A DNA stretch of 14,922 nt from contig JAFTHF010000280.1 of NCBI GenBank assembly GCA_017457545.1, positions 1 through 14,922 on the forward strand, read 5' to 3'. Origin of the DNA: Clostridia bacterium (GTDB lineage: Bacteria; Bacillota_A; Clostridia; Oscillospirales; CAG-272). Under the pieces are notes generated by a model. That model did not search any database and was not told where the DNA came from. It worked only from the letters and a program-made list of their open reading frames with translations. Of this stretch, positions 1 to 7,715 are shown in pieces (the stretch's first letter is position 1; each line of letters begins with the position of its first letter). The translations under genes were made by a program, and so were the position numbers.

Positions 1-9
1 GTTAGGATT

Positions 10-780
10 ATGGAAATATTAAATACAAAATTATCAGTAAAAAATATGTGTAAGGCATTTGACGGAAAGATGATTCTTGATAATCTTTCGTTTGATTTAT
101 ACGAGGGAGAATTTTTATCCATTCTTGGTCCTTCGGGCTGTGGTAAAACAACTCTTTTACGTATTCTTATAGGTCTTGAAAAGGCAGATAAGGGCGAAAT
201 TATTAAGGGCGGAGTTGATATTTCCGGCCTTAAGAGCTTCGAGAGAGGAATGGGTATTGTATTCCAGAACTATGCGCTTTTCCCCAACATGACAGTTCTT
301 CAGAATGTTGAATATGCTTTGACATTACGTAAGGAAACAAAGGAGACTGCAAGAGAGATTGCGTTGAAAACCCTTGAGCATGTTGGTCTTACAGATCAGC
401 AGAATAAAAGACCTAACCAGCTTTCAGGCGGTCAGCAGCAGAGAGTAGCAATTGCACGTACTCTTGCTACAAATCCGGATATTATTCTTCTTGATGAGCC
501 TATCTCCGCCTTGGACGTAGCCAACAGAGAAATAATGAAGAAAGAGCTTAAGGAGCTTCAAAAGAAATTTAATGTTACAATGCTGTTTATTACTCATGAC
601 CAGGAGGAGGCATTCTATCTCAGCGACAGAATCATGATAATGAACAACGGTGTAATCGAGCAAATGGACACCCCAATCAATATTTATACAAATCCCGCAA
701 ATCAGTACGTTAAAGAATTTGTAGTTGACCAGCTTGATAAAAAGTATAACGATTTGTTAGAATATACAGGACGGGTATGA
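10..780 (+). CDS. ABC importer ATP-binding protein (FbpC/PotA/PhnT-like)
   Basis: This is the cytoplasmic ATPase that would power the importer whose permease is the next gene. The 256-residue protein shows all nucleotide-binding motifs: Walker A GPSGCGKT at residues 40-47, Q-loop Gln86, signature LSGGQQQ at 138-144, Walker B ILLDEP at 159-164 with Glu163, and H-loop His196. The type matches the iron(III), polyamine and aminoethylphosphonate import ATPases, but those usually run to about 350 residues with a C-terminal TOBE domain. Here the protein stops soon after the ATPase core, so regulatory or substrate-sensing TOBE function is probably absent. The ATG at 10 is preceded by AGGA unusually close (4-7), so the true start could be Met13 or lie upstream; this is uncertain at the window edge. 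The stop is one base before the permease start, which indicates translational coupling. A substrate-binding protein would be expected just upstream, outside the window. Confidence 0.93.
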   Translation: MEILNTKLSVKNMCKAFDGKMILDNLSFDLYEGEFLSILGPSGCGKTTLLRILIGLEKADKGEIIKGGVDISGLKSFERGMGIVFQNYALFPNMTVLQNVEYALTLRKETKETAREIALKTLEHVGLTDQQNKRPNQLSGGQQQRVAIARTLATNPDIILLDEPISALDVANREIMKKELKELQKKFNVTMLFITHDQEEAFYLSDRIMIMNNGVIEQMDTPINIYTNPANQYVKEFVVDQLDKKYNDLLEYTGRV

Positions 781-781
781 T

Positions 782-2407
782 ATGAAAAACAGACCTTTTA
801 GAGCGATAAAATATATAATTTTAGCATATCTTTGCATAACTGTTATACTTCCGATCTTAAGGCTTTTTATTAATATCAGAGGTGAAAGCATAGTAGATGT
901 ATTCAGCTCGGCTCAATTTTGGCCCATGCTGAAAAACTCTGTTATTACTACAGTTGCTGCAACTGTGATATCAGTAGTACTTTCATTTACCCTTGCGTTT
1001 TTTATTAACCGTTCAAGGATAAGATTCAAGTCTATTTGGGTTATTCTTTTTACAATACCTATGCTTATTCCAAGTATCTCACACGGTATGGGATTGGTAT
1101 TGCTTTTCGGTGATAACGGAATGGTAACTAACATATTGGGAATTAATATTGGCTTATACGGTTATCTCGGTATAATTATGGGATCCGTACTGTATTCATT
1201 CCCGGTTTCTTTCCTTTTGTTCTTTGACTCCTTCCAGTATGAGGATTATACAATTTATGAGGCAGCAAGCGTGCTTGGCTTATCTAAGGGAAAGCAATTC
1301 TTAAAGATTACATTGCCCTCTATGAAGCAAACAATAGTTTCCGCTGTGCTTTCTGTATTTACCATGATTTTTACAGACTACGGTGTACCCCTCACTACAG
1401 GCGGAACAGTTATGACTCTTCCTGTTTATATGTACCGTGAGGTAATAGGAATGATGAACTTCTCAAGCGGTGCGGTAATTGGCGTAGTATTGCTGCTTCC
1501 TGCTGTTATTGCCTTTTTGATTGACCTTAGAAAGAGCAGTATTTCAAGTGGAGCAAGCACAATTACAAAGGGATATTATATTGAGGAAAATAAGACAAGA
1601 GACATTATAGTATATTGCGTATTTGGATTGTTCTTGTTCTTCTTGTGCCTACCTATAATAGCATTTATATGCTTGAGCTTTGTTAAGCAATATCCTATTG
1701 ATATGTCCCTGACATTCAATAATATTAAGAAGCTTTTGGATAACAGTATTCATGTATATCTTATTAACTCTCTTGCGGTTTCATTGCTTACAGCACTTTT
1801 CGGAACAGCGTTATCATATTTTTCTGCGTATGTAACTGCGAGATCGGGCAAGAAGATATCAAACAAGGTGCTTCACTTCATAAGTATGCTTTCCTTAGCA
1901 ATACCGGGTGTAGTACTGGGTCTTTCCTTTGTTATTACATTTAATAAAGTTCCGATTTACTCAACTATATTTATACTTGTAATCGTTAATATAGTTCACT
2001 TCTTTTCGTCACCTTATCTTCTTGCATACAACTCATTGACTAAATTTAATCCTAATCTTGAGGATGTTGCAAGAACGCTTGGTATCGGTAGGCTCAGAAT
2101 GCTTGTAAATGTGTTTGTTCCAAGCACAATTCCTACTATTATAGAAATGTATAGCTATTATTTTGTTAACGGAATGATCACTATTTCAGCTGTTTCCTTC
2201 CTTGTTAACTTTAAAACAAATATACTTTCACTTATGATACCTCAGCTTGAATCTCAATCATTTGTAGAGGGAACAGCACTTGTTTCACTTTTGATTCTTG
2301 GTATTAACCTTGTGGAAAAGGGAATTGCATTCTTCGTTAAGAGAGGAATTGCAATAAGAAGGCTTAGAATGCTCACTGAGAGCACCATAGAAGTTCCCTC
2401 AAAATAA
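782..2407 (+). CDS. ABC importer permease, two fused permease domains
   Basis: This is an integral membrane permease of 541 residues made of two consecutive BPD_transp_1 domains, so one chain supplies both halves of the channel. Hydrophobic segments start at about residues 8-30, 54-76, 86-108 and 124-148, and a second set starts near 275. Two EAA-type loops that dock on the ATPase are visible: EAASVLG at 160-166 and EDVARTLG at 427-434. Size, two-domain layout and the TDYGVP segment near residue 198 recall FbpB-type iron(III) permeases and the putative 2-aminoethylphosphonate permeases (PhnU2-like). The substrate cannot be fixed from sequence; phosphonate, phosphate-ester and iron are all possible. 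The gene begins one base after the ATPase stop. The downstream kinase gene follows after 75 bases with no terminator, so all belong to one transcript. Confidence 0.9.
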   Translation: MKNRPFRAIKYIILAYLCITVILPILRLFINIRGESIVDVFSSAQFWPMLKNSVITTVAATVISVVLSFTLAFFINRSRIRFKSIWVILFTIPMLIPSISHGMGLVLLFGDNGMVTNILGINIGLYGYLGIIMGSVLYSFPVSFLLFFDSFQYEDYTIYEAASVLGLSKGKQFLKITLPSMKQTIVSAVLSVFTMIFTDYGVPLTTGGTVMTLPVYMYREVIGMMNFSSGAVIGVVLLLPAVIAFLIDLRKSSISSGASTITKGYYIEENKTRDIIVYCVFGLFLFFLCLPIIAFICLSFVKQYPIDMSLTFNNIKKLLDNSIHVYLINSLAVSLLTALFGTALSYFSAYVTARSGKKISNKVLHFISMLSLAIPGVVLGLSFVITFNKVPIYSTIFILVIVNIVHFFSSPYLLAYNSLTKFNPNLEDVARTLGIGRLRMLVNVFVPSTIPTIIEMYSYYFVNGMITISAVSFLVNFKTNILSLMIPQLESQSFVEGTALVSLLILGINLVEKGIAFFVKRGIAIRRLRMLTESTIEVPSK

Positions 2408-2482
2408 ATACGATATCCGAATAGCATACAGACATATAGTTTAGATTGATTTATGAGCATTATATAGAAAGGATAGACAAAA

Positions 2483-3574
2483 ATGTATTCTATATTGAAA
2501 GAAATCGGACATAAATTCAGATTACCCGGCGAGATTTACTCATACAGACCTATCACAATGGGCAATATAAACTCTACATTTAAGGTATCATATATGAACG
2601 AGGATAAAGCCCTCAAGTCATATTTATTCCAGAAGGTGAATACCCACGTATTCAAAAGTCCTGTAGAGATAATGGAAAATATAGATAAGGTTACAACATT
2701 CATAAGAGAAAAGTATCCCAACCAGATAACCTTACATTTCCACCACACAGAAGAAGGCCTTAACTACTACATCTCCGATGAGGATTCCTTCTGGCGCGTT
2801 GTAAATTACGTTGAATCTGTTACCTTCGACAGCACAGAGGACCTTAACGTAATTGAAGCTACCGGTAAGGCGTTTGGTGAATTCCAGACACAGCTTGCGG
2901 ATTTTGACGGCTCTGTTCTTTATGAAACAATTCCCGATTTCCATAATACAAAGAAAAGACTTGATACACTTTTCAGCCACGTGGAGGAGGATCCCTGTGG
3001 ACGTGTAAGCAAGGTTAAAAAGGAAATTGATTATATCGCATCGGTTCGCAAGAAGGCTGCCGAGCTTAGTGTTCAGTTTGCAAAGGGCGAAATTCCCAAG
3101 AGAGTTACACATAATGATACAAAGTGTAATAACGTTCTTTTCGATAAGAAGACAAAGGAGCCTATTGTAGTTATCGACCTTGATACAATCATGCCCGGTA
3201 TGTCAATGTATGACTTTGCCGATGCAGTTCGCTTTATTGCCAATACAGCAGTAGAGGACGAGCCCGATGTATCAAAGGTATTCTTTGATACAGGTAAGTT
3301 CCGTGCCTTTGCAAAGGGCTTTATCGGCGCAACTCGCGGTTCTCTTGAGCCCATAGAGATACAAAATCTTGTTAAGGCGGCGTTCTCAATCACAATTGAG
3401 CTTGCTTCAAGATTTCTTGATGACTACATAACAGGCGACAAATATTTCAAGTGCAGATATCCTAAGCATAACCTTGTTCGTACCCGTTGCCAGCTTGAGC
3501 TTGCAAAGGATATTGAACGCAAGTGGGAAGAGCTTGAGTGGATAGTGCGAGATGTTATTGAAAAATTAAATTAA
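2483..3574 (+). CDS. N-acetylhexosamine 1-kinase-like phosphotransferase
   Basis: This is a 363-residue cytoplasmic kinase of the aminoglycoside phosphotransferase/choline kinase fold. By recollection it closely resembles bifidobacterial N-acetylhexosamine 1-kinase (NahK/LnpB, about 359 residues), which phosphorylates GlcNAc or GalNAc at C1 with ATP. The catalytic loop THNDTKCNNVLF is at residues 209-220, with His210, catalytic Asp212 and metal-binding Asn216/217. The second metal motif IDLDTIMPG is at 231-239 (Asp232/Asp234), and the stretch ending FADAVRF at 245-251 is typical of that family. The C-terminal KYPxHNLVRxR-like segment (Arg454-equivalent region of the family, here near residues 324-334) is also present. 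The ribosome site AAAGGA at 2468-2473 is 9 bases from the ATG. It sits between an importer and the CDP-glycerol enzyme, so a role in activating an imported sugar or alcohol is inferred. Choline or ethanolamine kinase is a less likely alternative. Confidence 0.82.
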   Translation: MYSILKEIGHKFRLPGEIYSYRPITMGNINSTFKVSYMNEDKALKSYLFQKVNTHVFKSPVEIMENIDKVTTFIREKYPNQITLHFHHTEEGLNYYISDEDSFWRVVNYVESVTFDSTEDLNVIEATGKAFGEFQTQLADFDGSVLYETIPDFHNTKKRLDTLFSHVEEDPCGRVSKVKKEIDYIASVRKKAAELSVQFAKGEIPKRVTHNDTKCNNVLFDKKTKEPIVVIDLDTIMPGMSMYDFADAVRFIANTAVEDEPDVSKVFFDTGKFRAFAKGFIGATRGSLEPIEIQNLVKAAFSITIELASRFLDDYITGDKYFKCRYPKHNLVRTRCQLELAKDIERKWEELEWIVRDVIEKLN

Positions 3575-3605
3575 TCATTTTACTTTGATTTTCAAAGGAG
3601 AATAA

Positions 3606-5066
3606 ATGAAACAAATAGGAATCTTAGGTGCGGGAACATGGGGTACAGCCTTGGCTAAGGTGCTTAGCGAAAGCGGTAATAATGTTACCGTATGGTCACC
3701 TATTGAAAGTGAGGTAGAGGAGCTTAACTCTACCCATATGCATAAGAATTTAAAGGGCTTTGCAATACCCGAGGATGTAGTGTTTACATCTAATATAGAA
3801 GAGACATGCGTAGGTATGGACTTTATATTCTTTGTTGTACCCTCTGTGTTTATGAGAGGTACTGCAGAGAAGGCTAAGCCCTATATAAATGAAAAGCAGG
3901 TGCTTGTTATTGCATCTAAGGGTATAGAGGATAGCACTCTTATGACTCTTACAGATGTGGTCAAGGATGTGCTTAGCGAGGGCGATCGCAGTAAATATAA
4001 TGATATAGTAGCATTTTCCGGCCCGGCTCACGCAGAGGAGGTAGCTGCAAGAATGCCTACTACCATAGTTTCTGCATGTAAAAGAATGAAAAAGGCCGAG
4101 GACGTGGAAGAACTTTTCAAAAGATCCTGCGTAAGAGTGTATACGAATCCTGATGTAACAGGCGTTGAGCTTTGCGGTGCTATCAAGAACATAATTGCTC
4201 TTGCTTGTGGTATTTCAAAGGGACTTGGCTTTGGAGATAATACCCGTGCTGCCCTTATTACAAGAGGTATAGCCGAGATTACAAGACTCGGTATGGCAAT
4301 GGGCTGCGCTGAGCAAACCTTTGCAGGGCTTGCCGGCACAGGTGATATAGTTGTTACATCTACAAGTGAGCATAGCCGTAATAATAAGGCAGGTATGCTT
4401 ATAGGTCAGGGACATTCTCCAGAGGAGGCTATTAAGCTTGTAGGCATGGTTGTAGAGGGTGTAAACGCACTTCCTGCAGCAATTAAGCTTGCGAAAAAGT
4501 ACGAGGTAGAAATGCCTATTGTATCAAGCGTAAACAGGGTTATCAATAAGGGTGTAAAGCCTCAGGATGTCCTTGGAAAGCTGATGGGCAGAGAATACAA
4601 ATCCGAGCTTAATAAATCAAGTAAGGATATAGTGTTTGAAAACCTTGTTATGAGAAATAAGCGCAAGACAGGTATGACAAGAGTTATCACCTATGGCTCA
4701 TTCGACCTGTTGCATTACGGCCACATTAACTTCTTAAGACGTGCTAAGCTACTTGGAGATTATCTTATTGTAGTGCTTTCCACAGACGAGTTTAGTCTTA
4801 AAGAAAAGAATAAAAAATGCTATTTTGATTATGAGCAGAGAAAGGCACTTCTTGAATCTATTCGTTACGTTGACCTTGTTGTTCCCGAGGAAAGCTGGGA
4901 GCAAAAGGTAAGTGACGTACATGAGTTTAAGGCAGATACCTTTGTTATGGGTGATGATTGGGAGGGTAAATTCGACTTCCTTGAAAATGAGGGAGTAGAT
5001 GTTGTATACCTGCCAAGAACACCGGAAATCAGCTCTGAAAAAATCAAAAATCATATTATCAAATAA
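3606..5066 (+). CDS. Fusion of glycerol-3-phosphate dehydrogenase (GpsA) and glycerol-3-phosphate cytidylyltransferase (TagD)
   Basis: This 486-residue cytoplasmic protein has two complete enzymes in one reading frame. Residues 1 to about 335 are GpsA, which reduces dihydroxyacetone phosphate to sn-glycerol 3-phosphate with NAD(P)H. The nucleotide loop GAGTWG is at 8-13, FSGPAHAEEVA at 137-147, catalytic Lys194 in GAIKN, AGTGD at 243-247 and HSRNN at 256-260. After a linker of about 20 residues, 357-486 match TagD, which transfers CMP from CTP to glycerol 3-phosphate to give CDP-glycerol. The HxGH motif is His370-Tyr-Gly-His373, MGDDWEGKFDF follows, and the RTxxIS signature is Arg471-Ser476 (RTPEIS, where TagD usually has RTEGIS). 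The TagD part begins at Met357, exactly where a stand-alone TagD of about 130 residues would start. The ribosome site is AAAGGAG at 3594-3600. The gene ends the importer-kinase operon just before a terminator. The two successive steps suggest dedicated CDP-glycerol supply for teichoic-acid-like polymers. Confidence 0.93.
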   Translation: MKQIGILGAGTWGTALAKVLSESGNNVTVWSPIESEVEELNSTHMHKNLKGFAIPEDVVFTSNIEETCVGMDFIFFVVPSVFMRGTAEKAKPYINEKQVLVIASKGIEDSTLMTLTDVVKDVLSEGDRSKYNDIVAFSGPAHAEEVAARMPTTIVSACKRMKKAEDVEELFKRSCVRVYTNPDVTGVELCGAIKNIIALACGISKGLGFGDNTRAALITRGIAEITRLGMAMGCAEQTFAGLAGTGDIVVTSTSEHSRNNKAGMLIGQGHSPEEAIKLVGMVVEGVNALPAAIKLAKKYEVEMPIVSSVNRVINKGVKPQDVLGKLMGREYKSELNKSSKDIVFENLVMRNKRKTGMTRVITYGSFDLLHYGHINFLRRAKLLGDYLIVVLSTDEFSLKEKNKKCYFDYEQRKALLESIRYVDLVVPEESWEQKVSDVHEFKADTFVMGDDWEGKFDFLENEGVDVVYLPRTPEISSEKIKNHIIK

Positions 5067-5070
5067 CTGT

Positions 5071-5100
5071 AAGGGGAGCGTTTTATCGACGCTCCCCTTT
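5071..5100 (+). terminator. Rho-independent terminator of the importer operon
   Basis: A perfect 10-bp stem, AAGGGGAGCG (5071-5080) against CGCTCCCCTT (5090-5099), encloses a 9-base loop. It begins five bases after the fusion gene's stop. The T tract is only three bases, so termination may be incomplete, but position and stem strength support the call. Confidence 0.8.
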
Positions 5101-5169
5101 GGCTTGTAAGAATATTAGAAAAGGCTGTAAGCTTTAATTATCCCATGATAAGATTGAATATAATGTGTA

Positions 5170-5198
5170 TTGAAAACCTTAAATATTTATGATATACT
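5170..5198 (+). promoter_or_regulatory. Sigma-A promoter for the beta-mannosidase
   Basis: A -35 TTGAAA (5170-5175) and -10 TATACT (5193-5198) are separated by exactly 17 bases, with TG at 5190-5191 giving an extended -10. The ribosome site AAGGAG (5216-5221) lies 7 bases before the ATG at 5229. Transcription should begin near 5205, which leaves only about 25 bases of leader and no room for a riboswitch. Confidence 0.82.
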
Positions 5199-5228
5199 AT
5201 ATTTAGATTTCATCTAAGGAGAAAGCTT

Positions 5229-7625
5229 ATGATTATAGAAAATTGGAAAATGCTTTATGATGTGTACGGGGAGCTTGAATGCAAGGCGCCTTGCTCTATG
5301 TATAGCGTATTGCTTCAGCATGGCTTAATTGATGACCCGTTTTACGGTATTAATGAGCTTAAATATACTAAGCTATCCGATAAGGATTGCACCTTTGTAA
5401 GTGAATTTGAGATAACAGAGGATATGCTTTCAAGGGAGTATCTTGAGCTTGAATTTCTTGGTCTTGACACTCTTTGCCGAATCCTCTTTAACGATGTGGA
5501 GCTTGCAAGGGTAAAGAATATGCACAGACGGTATGTGTATGATGTAAAAAAGGTTGCCAGTGTCGGCAAAAATACCATACGTCTTGAATTTTCTTCACCA
5601 ACAGAGTATTTTAAGGCTATGAATAATAAGCATTTTTTACAGACAAATGCTGATACAATTCCGGGCGCTGCCCATCTTCGCAAATCATTTTATATGTCAG
5701 GCTGGGACTGGGGACCTATGCTTCCCGATATGGGAATCTTTCGCCCCGTGTCGATAAATGCTTACGATAAAGATAAAATTGACAATATCTATGTCCGTCA
5801 GATACATAAAAATGGCAAGGTTACTCTTAATATAGAGGTTGAAACCAAGCACAATTCGGACTGTGATATTTTTATAACCGTAGATAATAAGGAAATCAAG
5901 CTTGACGAAAACAAAAAGGGAACAGCCGTAATTGACAATCCTAAGCTTTGGTGGGCAAGGGGCTACGGCGAGCAGAATCTTTATGAAATTACTGCAAAAA
6001 TTGTAAAAAACGGCGAGAACGTGGATGAAAAAAGCCAAAAAATCGGACTTCGCACCCTTACAGTAAGCACAACGCCCGATGAAAACGGCAGCGAATTTTG
6101 CTTTGTTCTTAACGGAATCAAGATTTTTGCCATGGGCGCAAACTATGTTCCACAGGATAATCTTGTTTCAAGAATCAATCCTTGGCGCACAGAGGAGCTT
6201 ATTAAAATGGCACTTGATGCTAATTTTAATTGCTTACGTGTGTGGGGTGGCGGCTACTATCCCGAGGACGAGTTTTATGACCTTTGCGATAAGTACGGAC
6301 TTATGGTTTGGCAGGATAGCATGATTGCCTGCTGTAATGTATGGCTTAGTCCTGAGATGAAGACCGAGTATACTGAGGAAATGATATACACTGTTAAGCG
6401 CTTAAGACATCACCCCTCCCTTGGTATCTGGTGTGGAAATAACGAGATGGAAGAGGCTGTTATGTACTGGGACGGCTTCGGCGGTAATAATGCTCTTATT
6501 CGTGAGGACTATATTGAGCTTTATGAGAGAATCTTCCCTGCAATTATGGACTCTCTTTCTCCCGATACATTCTACTGGCAGGCAAGCCCATCATCAGGCG
6601 GTGGCTTTGACGATCCAAGCTGCGATAACCGTGGCGATACTCATTTCTGGCAGGTTTGGCACGGCAACAAGCCCTTTACCGAATACAGAAAACGTAAATT
6701 CCGTTTCTGCTCCGAGTATGGCTTTGAAAGCTATCCGTCAATGAAAACAATCAAGACCTTCTGCGAGGAGAAGGATATGAACTGCTTCTCACGTGTAATG
6801 GAAAATCACCAGAAGTGTAAGTCCGGCAATATGAAGATACTTATGTATCTCGCAGACAACTATCTGTATCCCAATTCCTTTGAGGACCTTGTTTATGCAT
6901 CACAGCTTCTTCAGGCTGATGCGATTAAGTACGGTGTTCAGCATTTCAGAAGATGCAGAGGCTACACCATGGGCTCAGTTTACTGGCAGTTTAATGACTG
7001 TTGGCCTGTTGCTTCATGGTCGAGCGTTGACAGCCTTGGCAGATATAAGGCGCTTCACTATGCTGCAAAGAAATTCTATGCTCCTGTGGCTATGGGACTC
7101 TTCCTTGAGGGCAACTCCTTAACCGTCAACATTTCAAATGAAACTATGAATGAGTTTAAGGGCAAGGTTGTATTGTGCTTCAGCGATTCAAAATTCAATG
7201 TAAGCAAAAAATATGAAACAGAAATACAGGTTAACTCCCTTAGCTCCAAGGATATATTGACTGTTGCTGCCGAATACAAAAACAAATACAGCGAATATAT
7301 GTATGCAGAGCTTTATTCCGAGGACGGAAAGCTTATTATGCGAGAAACAGAGCTGTATGTTCCACCTAAGCATTTTGAATGGAATAAGACAGATATTGCT
7401 ATTGATATTTCAAGGCGTGAAAACGGTACAGAAATCAAGCTTACATCAAATGGATTTGCCAAGGGTGTATATGTAGACTTTGACGGTTACGATCCAAAGC
7501 TTTCCGATAACTTTATCGACCTTGTAAATAAAGAGCCTTATATAATTAAGGTAGAAACCGATGTAGCAGCGGAAGAGCTTAAAAAATCAATTTCCGTAAA
7601 AACAGTTTACGATATAGGGCGATAA
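5229..7625 (+). CDS. GH2 family beta-mannosidase
   Basis: This exo-acting glycoside hydrolase of 798 residues would release beta-linked mannose from short oligosaccharides such as Man-beta-1,4-GlcNAc of N-glycan cores or manno-oligosaccharides. The order is that of GH2 beta-mannosidases: an N-terminal sugar-binding jelly roll (about 1-180), an Ig-like domain (about 183-275), a TIM barrel (about 290-620) and C-terminal beta domains. HLRKSFYMSGWDWGP just before residue 165 is a beta-mannosidase hallmark, unlike GH2 beta-galactosidases. The acid/base is Glu406 in WCGNNE (401-406), and the nucleophile is Glu496 in FCSEYGF. WQFNDCWPVASWSS lies later in the barrel. Length is close to the usual 800-850. 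There is no signal peptide, so the substrate must be imported. The gene is transcribed alone between its own promoter and terminator. Substrate choice between N-glycan cores and plant mannan products is not decided by sequence. Confidence 0.93.
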   Translation: MIIENWKMLYDVYGELECKAPCSMYSVLLQHGLIDDPFYGINELKYTKLSDKDCTFVSEFEITEDMLSREYLELEFLGLDTLCRILFNDVELARVKNMHRRYVYDVKKVASVGKNTIRLEFSSPTEYFKAMNNKHFLQTNADTIPGAAHLRKSFYMSGWDWGPMLPDMGIFRPVSINAYDKDKIDNIYVRQIHKNGKVTLNIEVETKHNSDCDIFITVDNKEIKLDENKKGTAVIDNPKLWWARGYGEQNLYEITAKIVKNGENVDEKSQKIGLRTLTVSTTPDENGSEFCFVLNGIKIFAMGANYVPQDNLVSRINPWRTEELIKMALDANFNCLRVWGGGYYPEDEFYDLCDKYGLMVWQDSMIACCNVWLSPEMKTEYTEEMIYTVKRLRHHPSLGIWCGNNEMEEAVMYWDGFGGNNALIREDYIELYERIFPAIMDSLSPDTFYWQASPSSGGGFDDPSCDNRGDTHFWQVWHGNKPFTEYRKRKFRFCSEYGFESYPSMKTIKTFCEEKDMNCFSRVMENHQKCKSGNMKILMYLADNYLYPNSFEDLVYASQLLQADAIKYGVQHFRRCRGYTMGSVYWQFNDCWPVASWSSVDSLGRYKALHYAAKKFYAPVAMGLFLEGNSLTVNISNETMNEFKGKVVLCFSDSKFNVSKKYETEIQVNSLSSKDILTVAAEYKNKYSEYMYAELYSEDGKLIMRETELYVPPKHFEWNKTDIAIDISRRENGTEIKLTSNGFAKGVYVDFDGYDPKLSDNFIDLVNKEPYIIKVETDVAAEELKKSISVKTVYDIGR

Positions 7626-7632
7626 CATGAAT

Positions 7633-7667
7633 CATTGGCGCATTTTTAAAGGATGCGCCAATGTTTT
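7633..7667 (+). terminator. Rho-independent terminator after the beta-mannosidase
   Basis: A perfect 11-bp stem, CATTGGCGCAT (7633-7643) against ATGCGCCAATG (7653-7663), has a 9-base loop and is followed by TTTT. It starts eight bases after the beta-mannosidase stop. Its T tract overlaps the -35 box proposed for the following sigma factor gene. Confidence 0.88.
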
Positions 7668-7694
7668 GAAAAAATTTAAAAACCTACCTAACAT
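7666..7694 (+). promoter_or_regulatory. Possible promoter of the sigma factor gene
   Basis: TTGAAA (7666-7671) and TAACAT (7689-7694) are separated by 17 bases, a plausible but weak sigma-A promoter placed directly on the tail of the upstream terminator. An exact 11-base direct repeat TTTTGAAAAAA occurs at 7664-7674 and 7694-7704, flanking the spacer. An autoregulated promoter for the encoded sigma factor is an alternative that the sequence cannot exclude. Confidence 0.45.
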
Positions 7695-7715
7695 TTTGAA
7701 AAAACCAAGGACTAT

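Noticed and set aside
2408..2482. Possible internal promoter between the permease and kinase genes (TTGATT at 2446-2451, TATATA at 2461-2466).
   Set aside because: The spacer is only 9 bases and no -10 box occurs at the proper distance; the gap also has no terminator, so read-through from the operon promoter explains expression.
2732..3393. Long open frames on the - strand opposite the kinase gene, and similar ones opposite other genes.
   Set aside because: They have no ribosome sites and no recognisable domains, and they overlap well-supported genes; they reflect codon bias of the real genes.
5101..5228. Possible riboswitch or small RNA in the 128-base gap before the beta-mannosidase.
   Set aside because: The promoter lies close to the gene, leaving a leader of about 25 bases, and the rest shows no conserved aptamer-like structure.
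6079..7122. Overlapping + strand frames inside the beta-mannosidase that could suggest a frameshifted gene.
   Set aside because: The main frame is continuous and contains both catalytic glutamates and all family motifs in order, so no frameshift is needed.
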